Below, in pieces: positions 1-7,952 of a stretch of DNA of 64,000 nucleotides (its first letter is position 1; every line of letters begins with the position of its first letter). The stretch comes from Clostridiaceae bacterium (GTDB lineage: Bacteria > Bacillota > Clostridia > Peptostreptococcales > Natronincolaceae). The stretch covers positions 1 to 64,000 of the forward strand of contig JAHDLO010000011.1 of NCBI GenBank assembly GCA_018432235.1, read 5' to 3'. The notes beneath the pieces were generated by a model, which searched no databases, was not told the DNA's origin, and saw nothing but the letters and a program-made list of their open reading frames with translations. The position numbers and the translations under genes are program-made.

Positions 1-229
1 CTACCATCAAAAATACTATCTACAGCTCCATAGAGCAATAGCTGATGAATACAAAAGAAGCCTTGGTAGCATGGCGGACTTTATGGCTTCAACTGCCACT
101 GCTAGGGTAAATGGATATATCAAGGGCTATGGCACCATAGAAGGACTCATTCAGGAGCTGCCTCAGCTGGGATTGTCAGAGGCGGCAGAAAAAAGCCTTC
201 TACAAATTGTAGAAGGCTATGGAAGGTAA
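1..229 (+). CDS. C-terminal end of an unrecognised protein (partial)
   Basis: An open frame runs from the window edge (first full codon at base 2) to a TAA at 227-229, giving about 75 residues that end in VEGYGR. The fragment is hydrophilic and rich in Ala, Leu and Glu, with helical character and no Cys or membrane segment. I do not recognise the family from this tail. The last codons overlap a perfect inverted repeat (194-218). Only the C-terminus is present, so its function cannot be inferred. Confidence 0.6.
   Translation, partial: YHQKYYLQLHRAIADEYKRSLGSMADFMASTATARVNGYIKGYGTIEGLIQELPQLGLSEAAEKSLLQIVEGYGR
194..218 (+). repeat. Perfect 11-bp hairpin inside the 3' end of the first gene
   Basis: AGCCTTCTACA (194-204) is followed by a 3-nt loop and its exact reverse complement (208-218). 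It lies inside the coding region just before the stop. The nearest T-rich stretch begins about 17 nt downstream, so it is not a textbook terminator, though it could act as a 3' RNA-stabilising hairpin. Confidence 0.5.
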
Positions 230-313
230 GATATTGTTCTTTTAATTTTACATTTGCTTTAACCGTTACCCCTGCTGCCCCAATATCCCATTATGTCTTG
301 CTTAAAATGTGTA

Positions 314-1240
314 TTAACCTACAATGAAAATTGGAAAGTATAATCCAGTATCGTTAATGTTGACTTCCTTAACGATTGTACCGGATGAATATATCACGAA
401 GAATATTTTTTCGTTAATTCTGTCAAACAAAATATCATAAGGACCTATAGTGAATTTATAGAATCTGGATACCTCACCGATATACATCATTCTATCTATT
501 TCCTTTTTTATGCCTTCAATTTCATCGTCAAGTCGATTAGGATTTTCGTTAGAATTCAATAGATTTTCCCTTATGCTTTTTGAAAAGTTTTCAAGACCTT
601 CAAGACATATATCTTGAGTTTTTTTCAAGGCTGCTTCTTCTGTTATAAAATCGCTAAAGTCATATTTTTCATCAATTATTATATTTGCAAAATCTCTAAT
701 TATAGTGTCGCCAGGTGATATTGGCATCTGTGTTTCATAATAATATGTGAATTCAGGAGATAGGCATGGGGAGTAATGAACCGTAGCATCTAAGTTTTCA
801 GCGACAAATCTTAACGGCACATACATTAAGTCGTTATTTATTATCGCTGGATAATCTAAATCAAATGCTACTCCGTTGACATAAGCGACATTACTATCAA
901 TCGCTAGAGCAATCTCTTTCTGAGATTTTACAATTGTAACTACCCTACGACTCCCGTTCCAATCCACAGAAGCACCTAATTCCTGAGTAAATAACCCTAC
1001 GGGTACTAATGTTCGGCCATTTCTAATAATTATTTCATAATCAGTTATTAGGGTTCCGTTCAAAAATAAGAGGGTAGCATATTCGTTTAAATCAACTCTA
1101 TTGCCATTTGACAAAAAAATACCATCGGGTGAGTATATTGCTGTCGGATTCCCTTTTTCTATATCCGAAGCATCTACAAGGCTGATATTTGTACAAAGAA
1201 GTAAGATTGCCATAATTAAGCACGAAACAGCTTTTTTCAT
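314..1240 (-). CDS. Secreted stalk-domain (copper amine oxidase N-terminal-like) protein
   Basis: About 308 residues. The chosen ATG (1238-1240) begins MKKAVSCLIM and has GGAGG 8 nt upstream; an in-frame TTG further out falls inside that ribosome binding site. The N-terminus is a signal peptide (Lys-Lys then a hydrophobic run to about residue 22). Two repeats of the copper-amine-oxidase N-terminal stalk type (PF07833-like) are visible: GRTLVPVGLFTQELGASVDW around 76-94 and NDLMYVPLRFVAENLDATVH around 136-155. This domain is common on exported clostridial proteins and does not imply amine oxidase activity. The C-terminal half (about 160-308) is unrecognised. It is transcribed away from the permease and is probably monocistronic. 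Confidence 0.75.
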   Translation of the reverse strand: MKKAVSCLIMAILLLCTNISLVDASDIEKGNPTAIYSPDGIFLSNGNRVDLNEYATLLFLNGTLITDYEIIIRNGRTLVPVGLFTQELGASVDWNGSRRVVTIVKSQKEIALAIDSNVAYVNGVAFDLDYPAIINNDLMYVPLRFVAENLDATVHYSPCLSPEFTYYYETQMPISPGDTIIRDFANIIIDEKYDFSDFITEEAALKKTQDICLEGLENFSKSIRENLLNSNENPNRLDDEIEGIKKEIDRMMYIGEVSRFYKFTIGPYDILFDRINEKIFFVIYSSGTIVKEVNINDTGLYFPIFIVG

Positions 1241-1495
1241 TAACACTACCTCCAATTATAATTCTTTTATTAAAAAGTGATCCATAATATTAATGTAGAA
1301 TAAAAATCCCAAAATGCGAAATGTCTTCAATGCATTTTGCAATTCAAAAATAAAATGTGTTTTCTCCCTCCTTTTTCACGCTATTCTCTTGTTAATGACT
1401 TTTCTTTAACAATTATACCATTTTTTTCAAAACCTGATTGCATTTTATTGAACTAATTCCTCTATACAAATATTTGTAATAGAACTCAAGTTAAA

Positions 1496-1665
1496 GTTCG
1501 AAAATTAAGTATCTAAAAGAAAGGAAACGATTTCACGTTGAATCAAACTTGGCTCAATAAAAACGAATATATAGATGTGAAATATAAAATAAAGTTCGTA
1601 TTATATACAATTATTATAAATTTATAAAAAAAATAGTTCGCTTTTTGTCGATTTTCATGTATAAT
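1496..1665 (+). promoter_or_regulatory. Promoter region with three PurR-box-like GTTCG motifs
   Basis: GTTCG occurs at 1496-1500, 1594-1598 and 1636-1640, each in an A/T-rich setting (AAAGTTCGAAAA, AAAGTTCGTATT, ATAGTTCGCTTT). Its reverse complement, CGAAC, is the core of the Firmicutes PurR box. A TATAAT at 1660-1665 is a likely -10, and the third motif overlaps the expected -35. PurR control of a purine permease is plausible but inferred. The rest of the 490-bp gap (1241-1733) is AT-rich, and I see no purine riboswitch in it. Confidence 0.35.
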
Positions 1666-1733
1666 AAATACATAAATTGATCTTTTGGATAATGCGCCAA
1701 TTGTTCAGGAGACGGAGAAGACGGAGGGGAATT

Positions 1734-3065
1734 ATGAAGAACGAACAAACGATTTATAATCTAGATGGTATACCACCATTGAAAACGGCTGTTCCATTAG
1801 GTATCCAACACATTTTAGCTATGTTTGCAGGAAATGTTGCACCGCTAATTATCATTGCAAATGCCATCAATCTTCCTATTGATGAAAGAGCTTATTTGAT
1901 TCAATGTGCAATGTTTGTTGCAGGAATAGCAACACTTATTCAGCTTTACCCAATCGGTCCTGTTGGTGCTAAGCTGCCGATTGTAATGGGAACCAGCTTT
2001 GGATTCGTTCCTACCAGCTTAGCAATAGCCGGCAAATATGGACTTTCAGGTGTCTTAGGTGCTTCACTTATAGGTGGTCTATTCGAAATGGTTATAGGTA
2101 CCTTCTTGAAGCCACTTAGAAAGTATTTTCCACCAATAGTAACAGGCACTGTATTATTATCAATCGGTTTATCCCTTTTGCCAACAGGCGTGAAGTACTT
2201 TGCAGGTGGCGCAGGAACTCCGGGCTTTGGTTCTATCAAAAATCTATTACTAGGAACTATCGTTTTAGTTACCATATTATTCTTTAAACAATTTACTAAG
2301 GGCATCACCAGCAAGTCTGCAATATTAATTGGTTTAGTAGTAGGTTATTTAGTAGCAATTCCAATGGGCATGGTGGATTTTTCATCAGTAGGACAGGCAG
2401 GACTTTTCGCATTTCCTACACCATTTAAATATGGCTTAACCTTTAAAATGGATGCCATAATAGCTATGCTTTTAATGTATCTTGTAACAGCAGTAGAAAC
2501 AGTGGGGGACATCTCCGGTATCACAATGGGTGGCGCTGACAGAGAGGCTACAGATAAGGAGCTGGCAGGTGGCGTAATAGCCGACGGATTTGGCAGCGTA
2601 TTTGCAGCTATCTTCAATGTTCTTCCGAATACTTCCTTCAGTCAAAATGTTGGTTTAGTTGCTTTGACAGGCGTAATGAACAGGTTCGTAGTAGCTCTTG
2701 GAGCAGTATTTTTAATTGTAGCAGGTCTATTCCCTAAGGTTGGAGCTATAATAGCGGTTATGCCTCAAAGCGTTTTAGGAGGAGCAGCAATTGTTATGTT
2801 TGCAATGATAGCTATAAGCGGTATCAACCTTATTACTAAGGAAACTCTTTCAGGTAAAAATAGCATTATTCTTGCAGTCGCATTAGGTCTTGGCTTTGGT
2901 TTAGGCTCAGTACCAGAGGCTTTGGTAAATCTTCCCGAGTCAGTAAGAATGATCTTTGGTGGATCTGGTATAGTGGTTAGTGGTACAATTGCATTAGTGC
3001 TGAACTTAATTTTACCTGAGAATCCAGAGGAAAATCCCGTAAAGAAAACTGTAGTGCAAAACTAA
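1734..3065 (+). CDS. NCS2-family nucleobase (xanthine/uric acid-type) permease
   Basis: 443 residues from ATG 1734, which has GGAGGGG at 1723-1729. The longer frame from 1677 is rejected because it crosses that site and would add an Arg-rich leader. It is a very hydrophobic polytopic membrane protein, about 12-14 segments, with NCS2 signatures: QHILAMFAGNVAPLIIIANA near the start, the pore-region TAVETVGDISGI, and LPNTSFSQNVGLVALTGV. It should import xanthine, urate or a related base by cation symport. The molybdenum hydroxylase genes 285 bp downstream suggest an oxidised purine as substrate. PurR-box-like motifs lie upstream. Exact substrate specificity (PbuX versus PucJK type) cannot be told from sequence. 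Confidence 0.88.
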   Translation: MKNEQTIYNLDGIPPLKTAVPLGIQHILAMFAGNVAPLIIIANAINLPIDERAYLIQCAMFVAGIATLIQLYPIGPVGAKLPIVMGTSFGFVPTSLAIAGKYGLSGVLGASLIGGLFEMVIGTFLKPLRKYFPPIVTGTVLLSIGLSLLPTGVKYFAGGAGTPGFGSIKNLLLGTIVLVTILFFKQFTKGITSKSAILIGLVVGYLVAIPMGMVDFSSVGQAGLFAFPTPFKYGLTFKMDAIIAMLLMYLVTAVETVGDISGITMGGADREATDKELAGGVIADGFGSVFAAIFNVLPNTSFSQNVGLVALTGVMNRFVVALGAVFLIVAGLFPKVGAIIAVMPQSVLGGAAIVMFAMIAISGINLITKETLSGKNSIILAVALGLGFGLGSVPEALVNLPESVRMIFGGSGIVVSGTIALVLNLILPENPEENPVKKTVVQN

Positions 3066-3095
3066 ATTAGAATACATTTATAAATAACTTATATC

Positions 3096-3163
3096 AAAAC
3101 CAGTATATAGAAGCCATGTATTTTGAACAACGTTCAAAGCAGAAGCTGTATGCTGGTTTTTGG
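3096..3163 (+). terminator. Long-stem terminator-like structure after the permease
   Basis: AAAACCAGTATA (3096-3107) pairs with TATGCTGGTTTT (3149-3160), 12 pairs with one G-U, and ends in a T run. The 41-nt apical region contains a second perfect hairpin, TTGAAC-aac-GTTCAA (3123-3137). It is larger than a simple terminator and could also be a small structured RNA. Confidence 0.5.
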
Positions 3164-3168
3164 TCTGA

Positions 3169-3330
3169 CTAGTGCCTCGACAACTTCAAAGATTGGGAGC
3201 AGCAATGGGGTATTTTTTCGGGCCAAGACGGAGGAGAATGTAATTAAGCAATATAGAGACTGACGACTATGCAGTTCCGGAGAAAGCTAACCGTTGCTGG
3301 ACTAAAAATTAAGGCTGTCAAGCTACTAAG
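3169..3330. mobile_element. MITE-like element, copy 1 (162 bp)
   Basis: The ends CTAGTGCCTCGACAACTTC (from 3169) and the reverse complement of GGCTGTCAAGCTACTAAG (to about 3330) form imperfect terminal inverted repeats of about 40 bp. The centre, read on the minus strand, has the shared motifs GTCGTCAGT and CTCCTCCGTCTTGGCC seen in the copy at 13639-13800. It carries no open frame. It separates the permease from the hydroxylase operon and ends just before the ribosome binding site of the next gene. Confidence 0.65.
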
Positions 3331-3349
3331 GAGCTAAGGAGGAGACAAG

Positions 3350-4138
3350 GTGTTTACAATAAAAAACTATGTAATGGCAAATACAATAGAAGACGCATAT
3401 CGATTACTTCAGGAGGGGAAAAGTAATGCCATACTGGGGGGATGTGCCTTCCTAAAGCTGGGCGCCAAAAGAATAGGAACAGCAATCGACTTAAGCAAAT
3501 TAAATCTAGACCAAATAAACGAAACTGAGGATACGATAGAGATTGGCGCTATGACCAGCTTTAGAGCTGTGGAAACAAATGAGGCACTAAATAAATATTT
3601 CAATGGTGTTTTACCAAGGTCCGTCGCCAGCATTATAGGCATTCAATTCCGAAGTGCTGTAACGGTAGGGGCTTCGGTGTATTCCAGATACGGCTTTTCA
3701 GATTTTATAACTGCCCTGTTGGTCTTAGACACAGAGGTGGAGCTATTTAAGAGCGGTAGAATCCCTTTAGATCAATTTCTTCAAGATGGGGCACCAAGGG
3801 ATATACTAACCAAGCTAGTAATTAAAAAATCAGATATTAAGGCCTCCTATCAGATGATGAGAAATTCTGCAGTAGATTACCCTATATTAAATGTAGCTAT
3901 TTCAAAGGGTGCCGCAGGCTGGAAAATAGCTGTGGGAGCCAGACCTCAGAGGGCAGCACTAGCTATGAAGGCAGCTAAGCTGCTGGATTCCGGAGAGCCT
4001 AAGGATGCTGATATTGAGGCAGCAGTGAATACAGCGGTGGAGGAGCTGACCTTCGGCAGCAATTCCAGAGGCAGCAAGGTCTATAGAGAGGCAATCGCTA
4101 AAGGTCTAATCGCTCGTGGCATAAGGGAGGTACTATAA
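3350..4138 (+). CDS. Molybdenum hydroxylase, FAD-binding subunit (XdhB/CoxM type)
   Basis: 262 residues, GTG start at 3350 with AGGAGGAG upstream. It matches the FAD-binding domain of the xanthine dehydrogenase/CO dehydrogenase family (PF00941), with AILGGCAFLKLGAK near residues 28-41 and the later AVTVGASVYSRYGFSDFIT segment, then a C-terminal CO_deh_flav_C-like region. The canonical FAD motif (AGGT-like) is altered to LGGCAF, a common variation in short clostridial forms. It forms a heterotrimer with the next two gene products and passes electrons from the 2Fe-2S subunit to NAD+ or another acceptor. Its TAA overlaps the next ATG by one base, so the genes are translationally coupled. Confidence 0.88.
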   Translation: MFTIKNYVMANTIEDAYRLLQEGKSNAILGGCAFLKLGAKRIGTAIDLSKLNLDQINETEDTIEIGAMTSFRAVETNEALNKYFNGVLPRSVASIIGIQFRSAVTVGASVYSRYGFSDFITALLVLDTEVELFKSGRIPLDQFLQDGAPRDILTKLVIKKSDIKASYQMMRNSAVDYPILNVAISKGAAGWKIAVGARPQRAALAMKAAKLLDSGEPKDADIEAAVNTAVEELTFGSNSRGSKVYREAIAKGLIARGIREVL

Positions 4139-4587
4139 TGAGAATTGAGGTTATTGTCAATAACAGAAAAATAGAGATGGATGTAGAGAATAATGAATTT
4201 TTAGTTGATACCTTAAGACGTTATGGCTTCAATAGTGTCAAACGAGGCTGTGATACCGGAAATTGCGGACTTTGCACCGTGTGGGTTGATGAAAAGCCTA
4301 CACTTTCCTGTGCTACCCTGGCGGTAAGAGCAGCTGGAAGGCATATTACCACCATTGAAGCTCTGCAGACAGAGGCTAAAGAGGTGGCTGAATTTTTAGT
4401 GGCAGAGGGAGCTGATCAATGTGGCTTCTGTAGCCCCGGCTTCCTTATGACGGTATTGGCCATGAAAAAGGAGCTTCAAAACCCAACGGACGAGGAAATT
4501 AAGCACTATTTAGCGGGGAATCTCTGTCGCTGTACAGGCTATGTCGGCCAGCTAAGGGCAATTAAAAAATATCTGGGGGTGGCATAG
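4138..4587 (+). CDS. Molybdenum hydroxylase, 2Fe-2S subunit (XdhC/CoxS type)
   Basis: 149 residues, the usual length. An N-terminal plant-ferredoxin-type 2Fe-2S domain has CDTGNCGLCTVW plus a fourth Cys in LSC; the C-terminal four-helix domain carries the second cluster as QCGFCSPG and NLCRCTGY. All eight cluster cysteines appear present. It relays electrons from the Mo site to the FAD subunit. It starts on the last base of the upstream stop and abuts the large subunit gene directly. Family assignment is firm; the substrate is not set by this subunit. Confidence 0.94.
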   Translation: MRIEVIVNNRKIEMDVENNEFLVDTLRRYGFNSVKRGCDTGNCGLCTVWVDEKPTLSCATLAVRAAGRHITTIEALQTEAKEVAEFLVAEGADQCGFCSPGFLMTVLAMKKELQNPTDEEIKHYLAGNLCRCTGYVGQLRAIKKYLGVA

Positions 4588-6900
4588 ATGAAGCAGGTAA
4601 ATCAGCCAATATCAAAGCTGGACGGACTTAATACCACAACCGGAAAGCCCGTTTATACAGATGATTTAGCAGTTGCTAATGCGCTAGTGGTGAAGATTTT
4701 GAGAAGCCCCCATGCCTATGCGAAAATCAAATCAATAGATACAAATAAAGCAGAAGCCCTTTCCGGGGTAGAATGCGTGTTGACCTATAAGGATGTACCA
4801 AATGTCAGATTTACAATGGCAGGACAATCTTATCCAGAGCCCTCCCCCTACGACAGGCTTATTCTAGATCAAGTGGTAAGATATGTGGGGGATGAGGTGG
4901 CCATCGTGGCTGCCATAGATGAGAAGACAGCCCTTCAGGCCATGAAGCTAATCAAGGTGGATTATGAAATTTTAGAGCCTGTGCTGGATTTTGAACATGC
5001 AGAGGGGCATGCTTCAGTGGTTCATGCAGAGGATAATTTAGAAATTAACTTCGATATCGGTATGGACCGAATGAATAATATAGCTGCCTCCTGTGATATG
5101 GGGGTAGGTGATGTGGAAAAGGAGCTGGCGGAAAGTGCTGTAGTGGTTGAGGAAACCTACTATACCCAGGCTCAAGCCCATGCCATGATGGAGACCTATA
5201 GAGCCTTCACCCATTTAGATCATGCAGGACGTTTAACGGTTGTCAGCTCCACACAAATTCCTTTCCATGTAAGGCGAATTTTATCAAGGGCATTGCAAAT
5301 TCCTAAAAGCAATATCAAAGTGGTGAAGCCTAGAATCGGTGGCGGCTTTGGTGGAAAACAAACGGCTTCTGTCGAGGTTTTTCCTGCAATTGTTACCCTC
5401 AAAACCGGGAAGGCTGCAAAGCTGATCTATGACAGAAAAGAGACCTTCAGTTGCACCACCAGCCGCCATGCCATGAGGATAAAGGTACGGATGGGGGCAG
5501 ATTTAGAGGGTAATATAAAGGCAATAGATATGGCGGCGTTATCTGATACAGGGGCTTATGGTGAGCACTGCTCCACGGTATTTAGTGTCGCCGGATATAA
5601 GACCCTGCCCCTATATAATCAGGCAAAGGCCACAAGGTATAAAGGCAATGTCGTATACACCAATAAAATGCCAGCAGGAGCCTTAAGGGGCTATGGTGTA
5701 ACCCAAGGCATATTTGCAATGGAATCCGCTATCAATCAGCTGGCGGAAAAGCTACAGATGGACCCGGCAGAGTTAAGGGAAAGGAACATGATTCGTGAGG
5801 GAGAGTCAAATCCTATTCTAAGTGGGTCAAAGCCTGGAAAGCCAGCAGTTTTGGCCAGCAGCACTCTGGACAGATGTATCGCAAGAGGCAAGGAGCTAAT
5901 TGGATGGCAGGAGAAATACCCAAGGGTCGAATCGGGAGGCCATAAGGTTAGAGGCGTGGGCATGGCAATAACAATGCAGGGCTCAGGCATTGCGGGCATA
6001 GACACCGCCTCAGTTGTTATTAAGCTCAATGAGGAGGGCTTCTATACTTTGCTATCCAGCTCCACCGACATGGGGACGGGAAGCGATACGATACTGGCCC
6101 AAATGGCAGCAGAGGTATTGGAAACTACAATAGATAAAATAATAGTTTACACGGCGGATACCGATATCATTCCCTATGATACAGGCTCCTATGCCTCCAG
6201 CACCACCTATGTTACCGGAAATGCCACAATTAAGGCAGCTGAGGACATGAGAAGGCAGATCATAGAGACGGCGGCTACCTTTATGGCGGTGGCAGTAGAT
6301 GAGGTTGAGTTTAATGGCAAGGCAGTAGCTGCTTTAGATGGCACAAAATCCATGACGATAGATCAAATAGCTGAGAGGCTGACCATGACAATGGGAGAAG
6401 GTAAGACTCAGCTGATAGCCACTGGCTCCTTTGGCGGCGACACCAGTCCACCCCCCTTTATTGCAGGCTTTGCAGAGGTGGAGGTAGACAAGCTAACCGG
6501 TAAAGTTGAGGTAATAGACTATGTTGCAGTCATCGACTGTGGGACTGTCATCAACCCCAAGCTGGCAAGAATCCAGGTTGAGGGGGGATTGGTGCAGGGA
6601 ATAGGCATGGCTTTATATGAGGATGTAAGATACACCGACAAGGGTAAAATGGAAACCAATAATTTTATGCAATATAAAATACCTTGCCGAGAGGATATCA
6701 GTAAAATAACAGTGGCCTTTGAATCCAGCTATGAGCCAACGGGGCCCTTTGGTGCAAAATCGATAGGAGAGGTGGTAATCAACACACCACCGCCGGCAAT
6801 CGCCCATGCTGTTTATAATGCTGTGGGGGTAAATGTAAGAAGTCTTCCTATCACACCGGAGAAGGTACTGTTGGGGATGATAAATGCTGATAAGGCTTAA
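4588..6900 (+). CDS. Molybdenum hydroxylase, Mo-cofactor subunit (XdhA/CoxL type)
   Basis: 770 residues, normal for the family; ATG immediately follows the previous stop. The N-terminal a/b-hammerhead domain (about 15-125) is followed by the molybdopterin-binding domain with GGGFGGK at 251-257, a RGYGVTQG loop near 375 and GAKSIGE at 722-728, whose Glu728 matches the catalytic base of xanthine dehydrogenases. It hydroxylates a purine or other heterocycle at a Mo=S centre in the cytoplasm. The neighbouring NCS2 permease suggests a purine, but there is no selenium-type or AOX-type signature I can read. Maturation genes are not in the window. Confidence 0.9.
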   Translation: MKQVNQPISKLDGLNTTTGKPVYTDDLAVANALVVKILRSPHAYAKIKSIDTNKAEALSGVECVLTYKDVPNVRFTMAGQSYPEPSPYDRLILDQVVRYVGDEVAIVAAIDEKTALQAMKLIKVDYEILEPVLDFEHAEGHASVVHAEDNLEINFDIGMDRMNNIAASCDMGVGDVEKELAESAVVVEETYYTQAQAHAMMETYRAFTHLDHAGRLTVVSSTQIPFHVRRILSRALQIPKSNIKVVKPRIGGGFGGKQTASVEVFPAIVTLKTGKAAKLIYDRKETFSCTTSRHAMRIKVRMGADLEGNIKAIDMAALSDTGAYGEHCSTVFSVAGYKTLPLYNQAKATRYKGNVVYTNKMPAGALRGYGVTQGIFAMESAINQLAEKLQMDPAELRERNMIREGESNPILSGSKPGKPAVLASSTLDRCIARGKELIGWQEKYPRVESGGHKVRGVGMAITMQGSGIAGIDTASVVIKLNEEGFYTLLSSSTDMGTGSDTILAQMAAEVLETTIDKIIVYTADTDIIPYDTGSYASSTTYVTGNATIKAAEDMRRQIIETAATFMAVAVDEVEFNGKAVAALDGTKSMTIDQIAERLTMTMGEGKTQLIATGSFGGDTSPPPFIAGFAEVEVDKLTGKVEVIDYVAVIDCGTVINPKLARIQVEGGLVQGIGMALYEDVRYTDKGKMETNNFMQYKIPCREDISKITVAFESSYEPTGPFGAKSIGEVVINTPPPAIAHAVYNAVGVNVRSLPITPEKVLLGMINADKA

Positions 6901-6905
6901 TATAT

Positions 6906-6937
6906 GGCGGCAGAGAATTATTCTTTGCCGTCTTTTT
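6906..6937 (+). terminator. Intrinsic terminator of the hydroxylase operon
   Basis: GGCGGCAGAG (6906-6915) pairs fully, with two G-U pairs, with CTTTGCCGTC (6923-6932) across a 7-nt loop and is followed by TTTTT. Confidence 0.85.
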
Positions 6938-6988
6938 GTTGACTTATTTATTTACGGGAGATATTCCAAGGTTTTTGCTATCCAAACC

Positions 6989-7513
6989 CTATATATCCGT
7001 ATCTATAAAGGAAAAATCATGGATATCGGTGTATAAAAGAACATGATCTCCTTGGGTGAATATAAAATCGTATTGATCATATAAAGGATCATCAATAAAT
7101 AGTCTTTTTTCTAATAAACTGGCTAATTCATTGGGCTTAAGTCTATTTTTTATGCTTCTAATTGATATTTTAAAATCTTTTAGAAACCTTGCTTTGTTTT
7201 CCTCATTAAAGCTAAGGTAATAGACGGCTTCGTTTCTGCCAGCCATGATAGGTTTAATAATATCCTCCTCAGTGAAGGTAATTTCTGCGCCTTTATACAA
7301 TCTTACCTCTGAATCTTTTTCTATCCATTTAACCAATGGACCTTTCTCCGGCAAATGAGAATAATGTCTGTACACATAAACCCCCTCCGATGAATGTATG
7401 GCTTTTATTACGATTTCTTCAATAACCTTTAAGTCCTCCTCGTGGTATTGAAAAAACTGAAATTCGGAAATGTAGAGGGTTTTTATATCGGTAGTATTTT
7501 CGAAGGTATTCAT
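6989..7513 (-). CDS. Hypothetical cytoplasmic protein (174 aa)
   Basis: The ATG at 7511-7513 (MNTFENTTDI) is chosen because AAAGGAGG lies 8 nt upstream; the frame stays open to 7549 but without a site. The protein is acidic, rich in aromatic residues, Asp and Glu, with no signal peptide or membrane segment. Alternating strand-like segments (VYVYRHYSHL, AVYYLSF, HVLLYTDI) suggest a mixed alpha/beta fold. I do not recognise a family. It is convergent with the hydroxylase operon and alone on its strand. Confidence 0.6.
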   Translation of the reverse strand: MNTFENTTDIKTLYISEFQFFQYHEEDLKVIEEIVIKAIHSSEGVYVYRHYSHLPEKGPLVKWIEKDSEVRLYKGAEITFTEEDIIKPIMAGRNEAVYYLSFNEENKARFLKDFKISIRSIKNRLKPNELASLLEKRLFIDDPLYDQYDFIFTQGDHVLLYTDIHDFSFIDTDI

Positions 7514-7591
7514 AAGCTTGGCCTCCTTTAAGGTATTATAATAAAGCATACTATAAAAGCAGCTACTGAAACAATGCGTATTTAAAATTTG

Positions 7592-7750
7592 GTGGGCGTA
7601 GGAATTATTAAGACGACTAATTTTATAGGGAATGTTTCACAGGTGGCATTTTATATTGTCGTGGGAATATTTTTAATAGCAGGAATTAGAGACGCTTATT
7701 TGGTATCAGATGTAAGGATCGTATTAGGTCGGTGCTGGATTAGCTACTGA
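7592..7750 (+). pseudogene. Possible membrane-protein gene fragment
   Basis: A 52-codon frame from GTG 7592 to TGA 7748-7750 encodes a hydrophobic segment around VAFYIVVGIFLIAGIRDAYL. It has no clear ribosome binding site and no complete gene around it. It may be a remnant of a polytopic membrane protein or chance. The rest of the 7514-7952 gap holds a REP-like element and no other gene I can support. Confidence 0.25.
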
Positions 7751-7810
7751 TGAAGCACGCCCCTGTGAACAGCTTATTTGAAGAGAATGATTTGTAAGCG
7801 CTAAGAGGTC

Positions 7811-7837
7811 GTGCCAAACAAAGCGTCCCCGTGGCAC
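7811..7837. repeat. REP-like palindrome, GCTTTGTTTGGCAC variant
   Basis: GTGCCA...TGGCAC arms enclose the core AAAGCGTCCCC. The first 20 bases (GTGCCAAACAAAGCGTCCCC) recur exactly at 23151-23170, 15 kb away. The layout (GTGnCA arms, GGGGACG core) matches the other REP-like copies in the window. Confidence 0.6.
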
Positions 7838-7952
7838 CCTTGGCATATATGGCAGACTATGATAGGATATTATATATAATGTTAAATAATAGATTATCAT
7901 GCCATGTTTAAACACTTGTCCTTGACCTTGATTAAAAAAGGGAGGTAAGACA

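Noticed and set aside
1677..1733. Longer N-terminus of the permease with an Arg-rich leader
   Set aside because: It translates through a strong GGAGGGG site placed for the ATG at 1734; Arg codons come from the AGG/CGG-rich ribosome binding region.
1241..1733. Purine riboswitch upstream of the permease
   Set aside because: The conserved purine aptamer core bases and paired P2/P3 loops are not found; only GTTCG motifs are seen.
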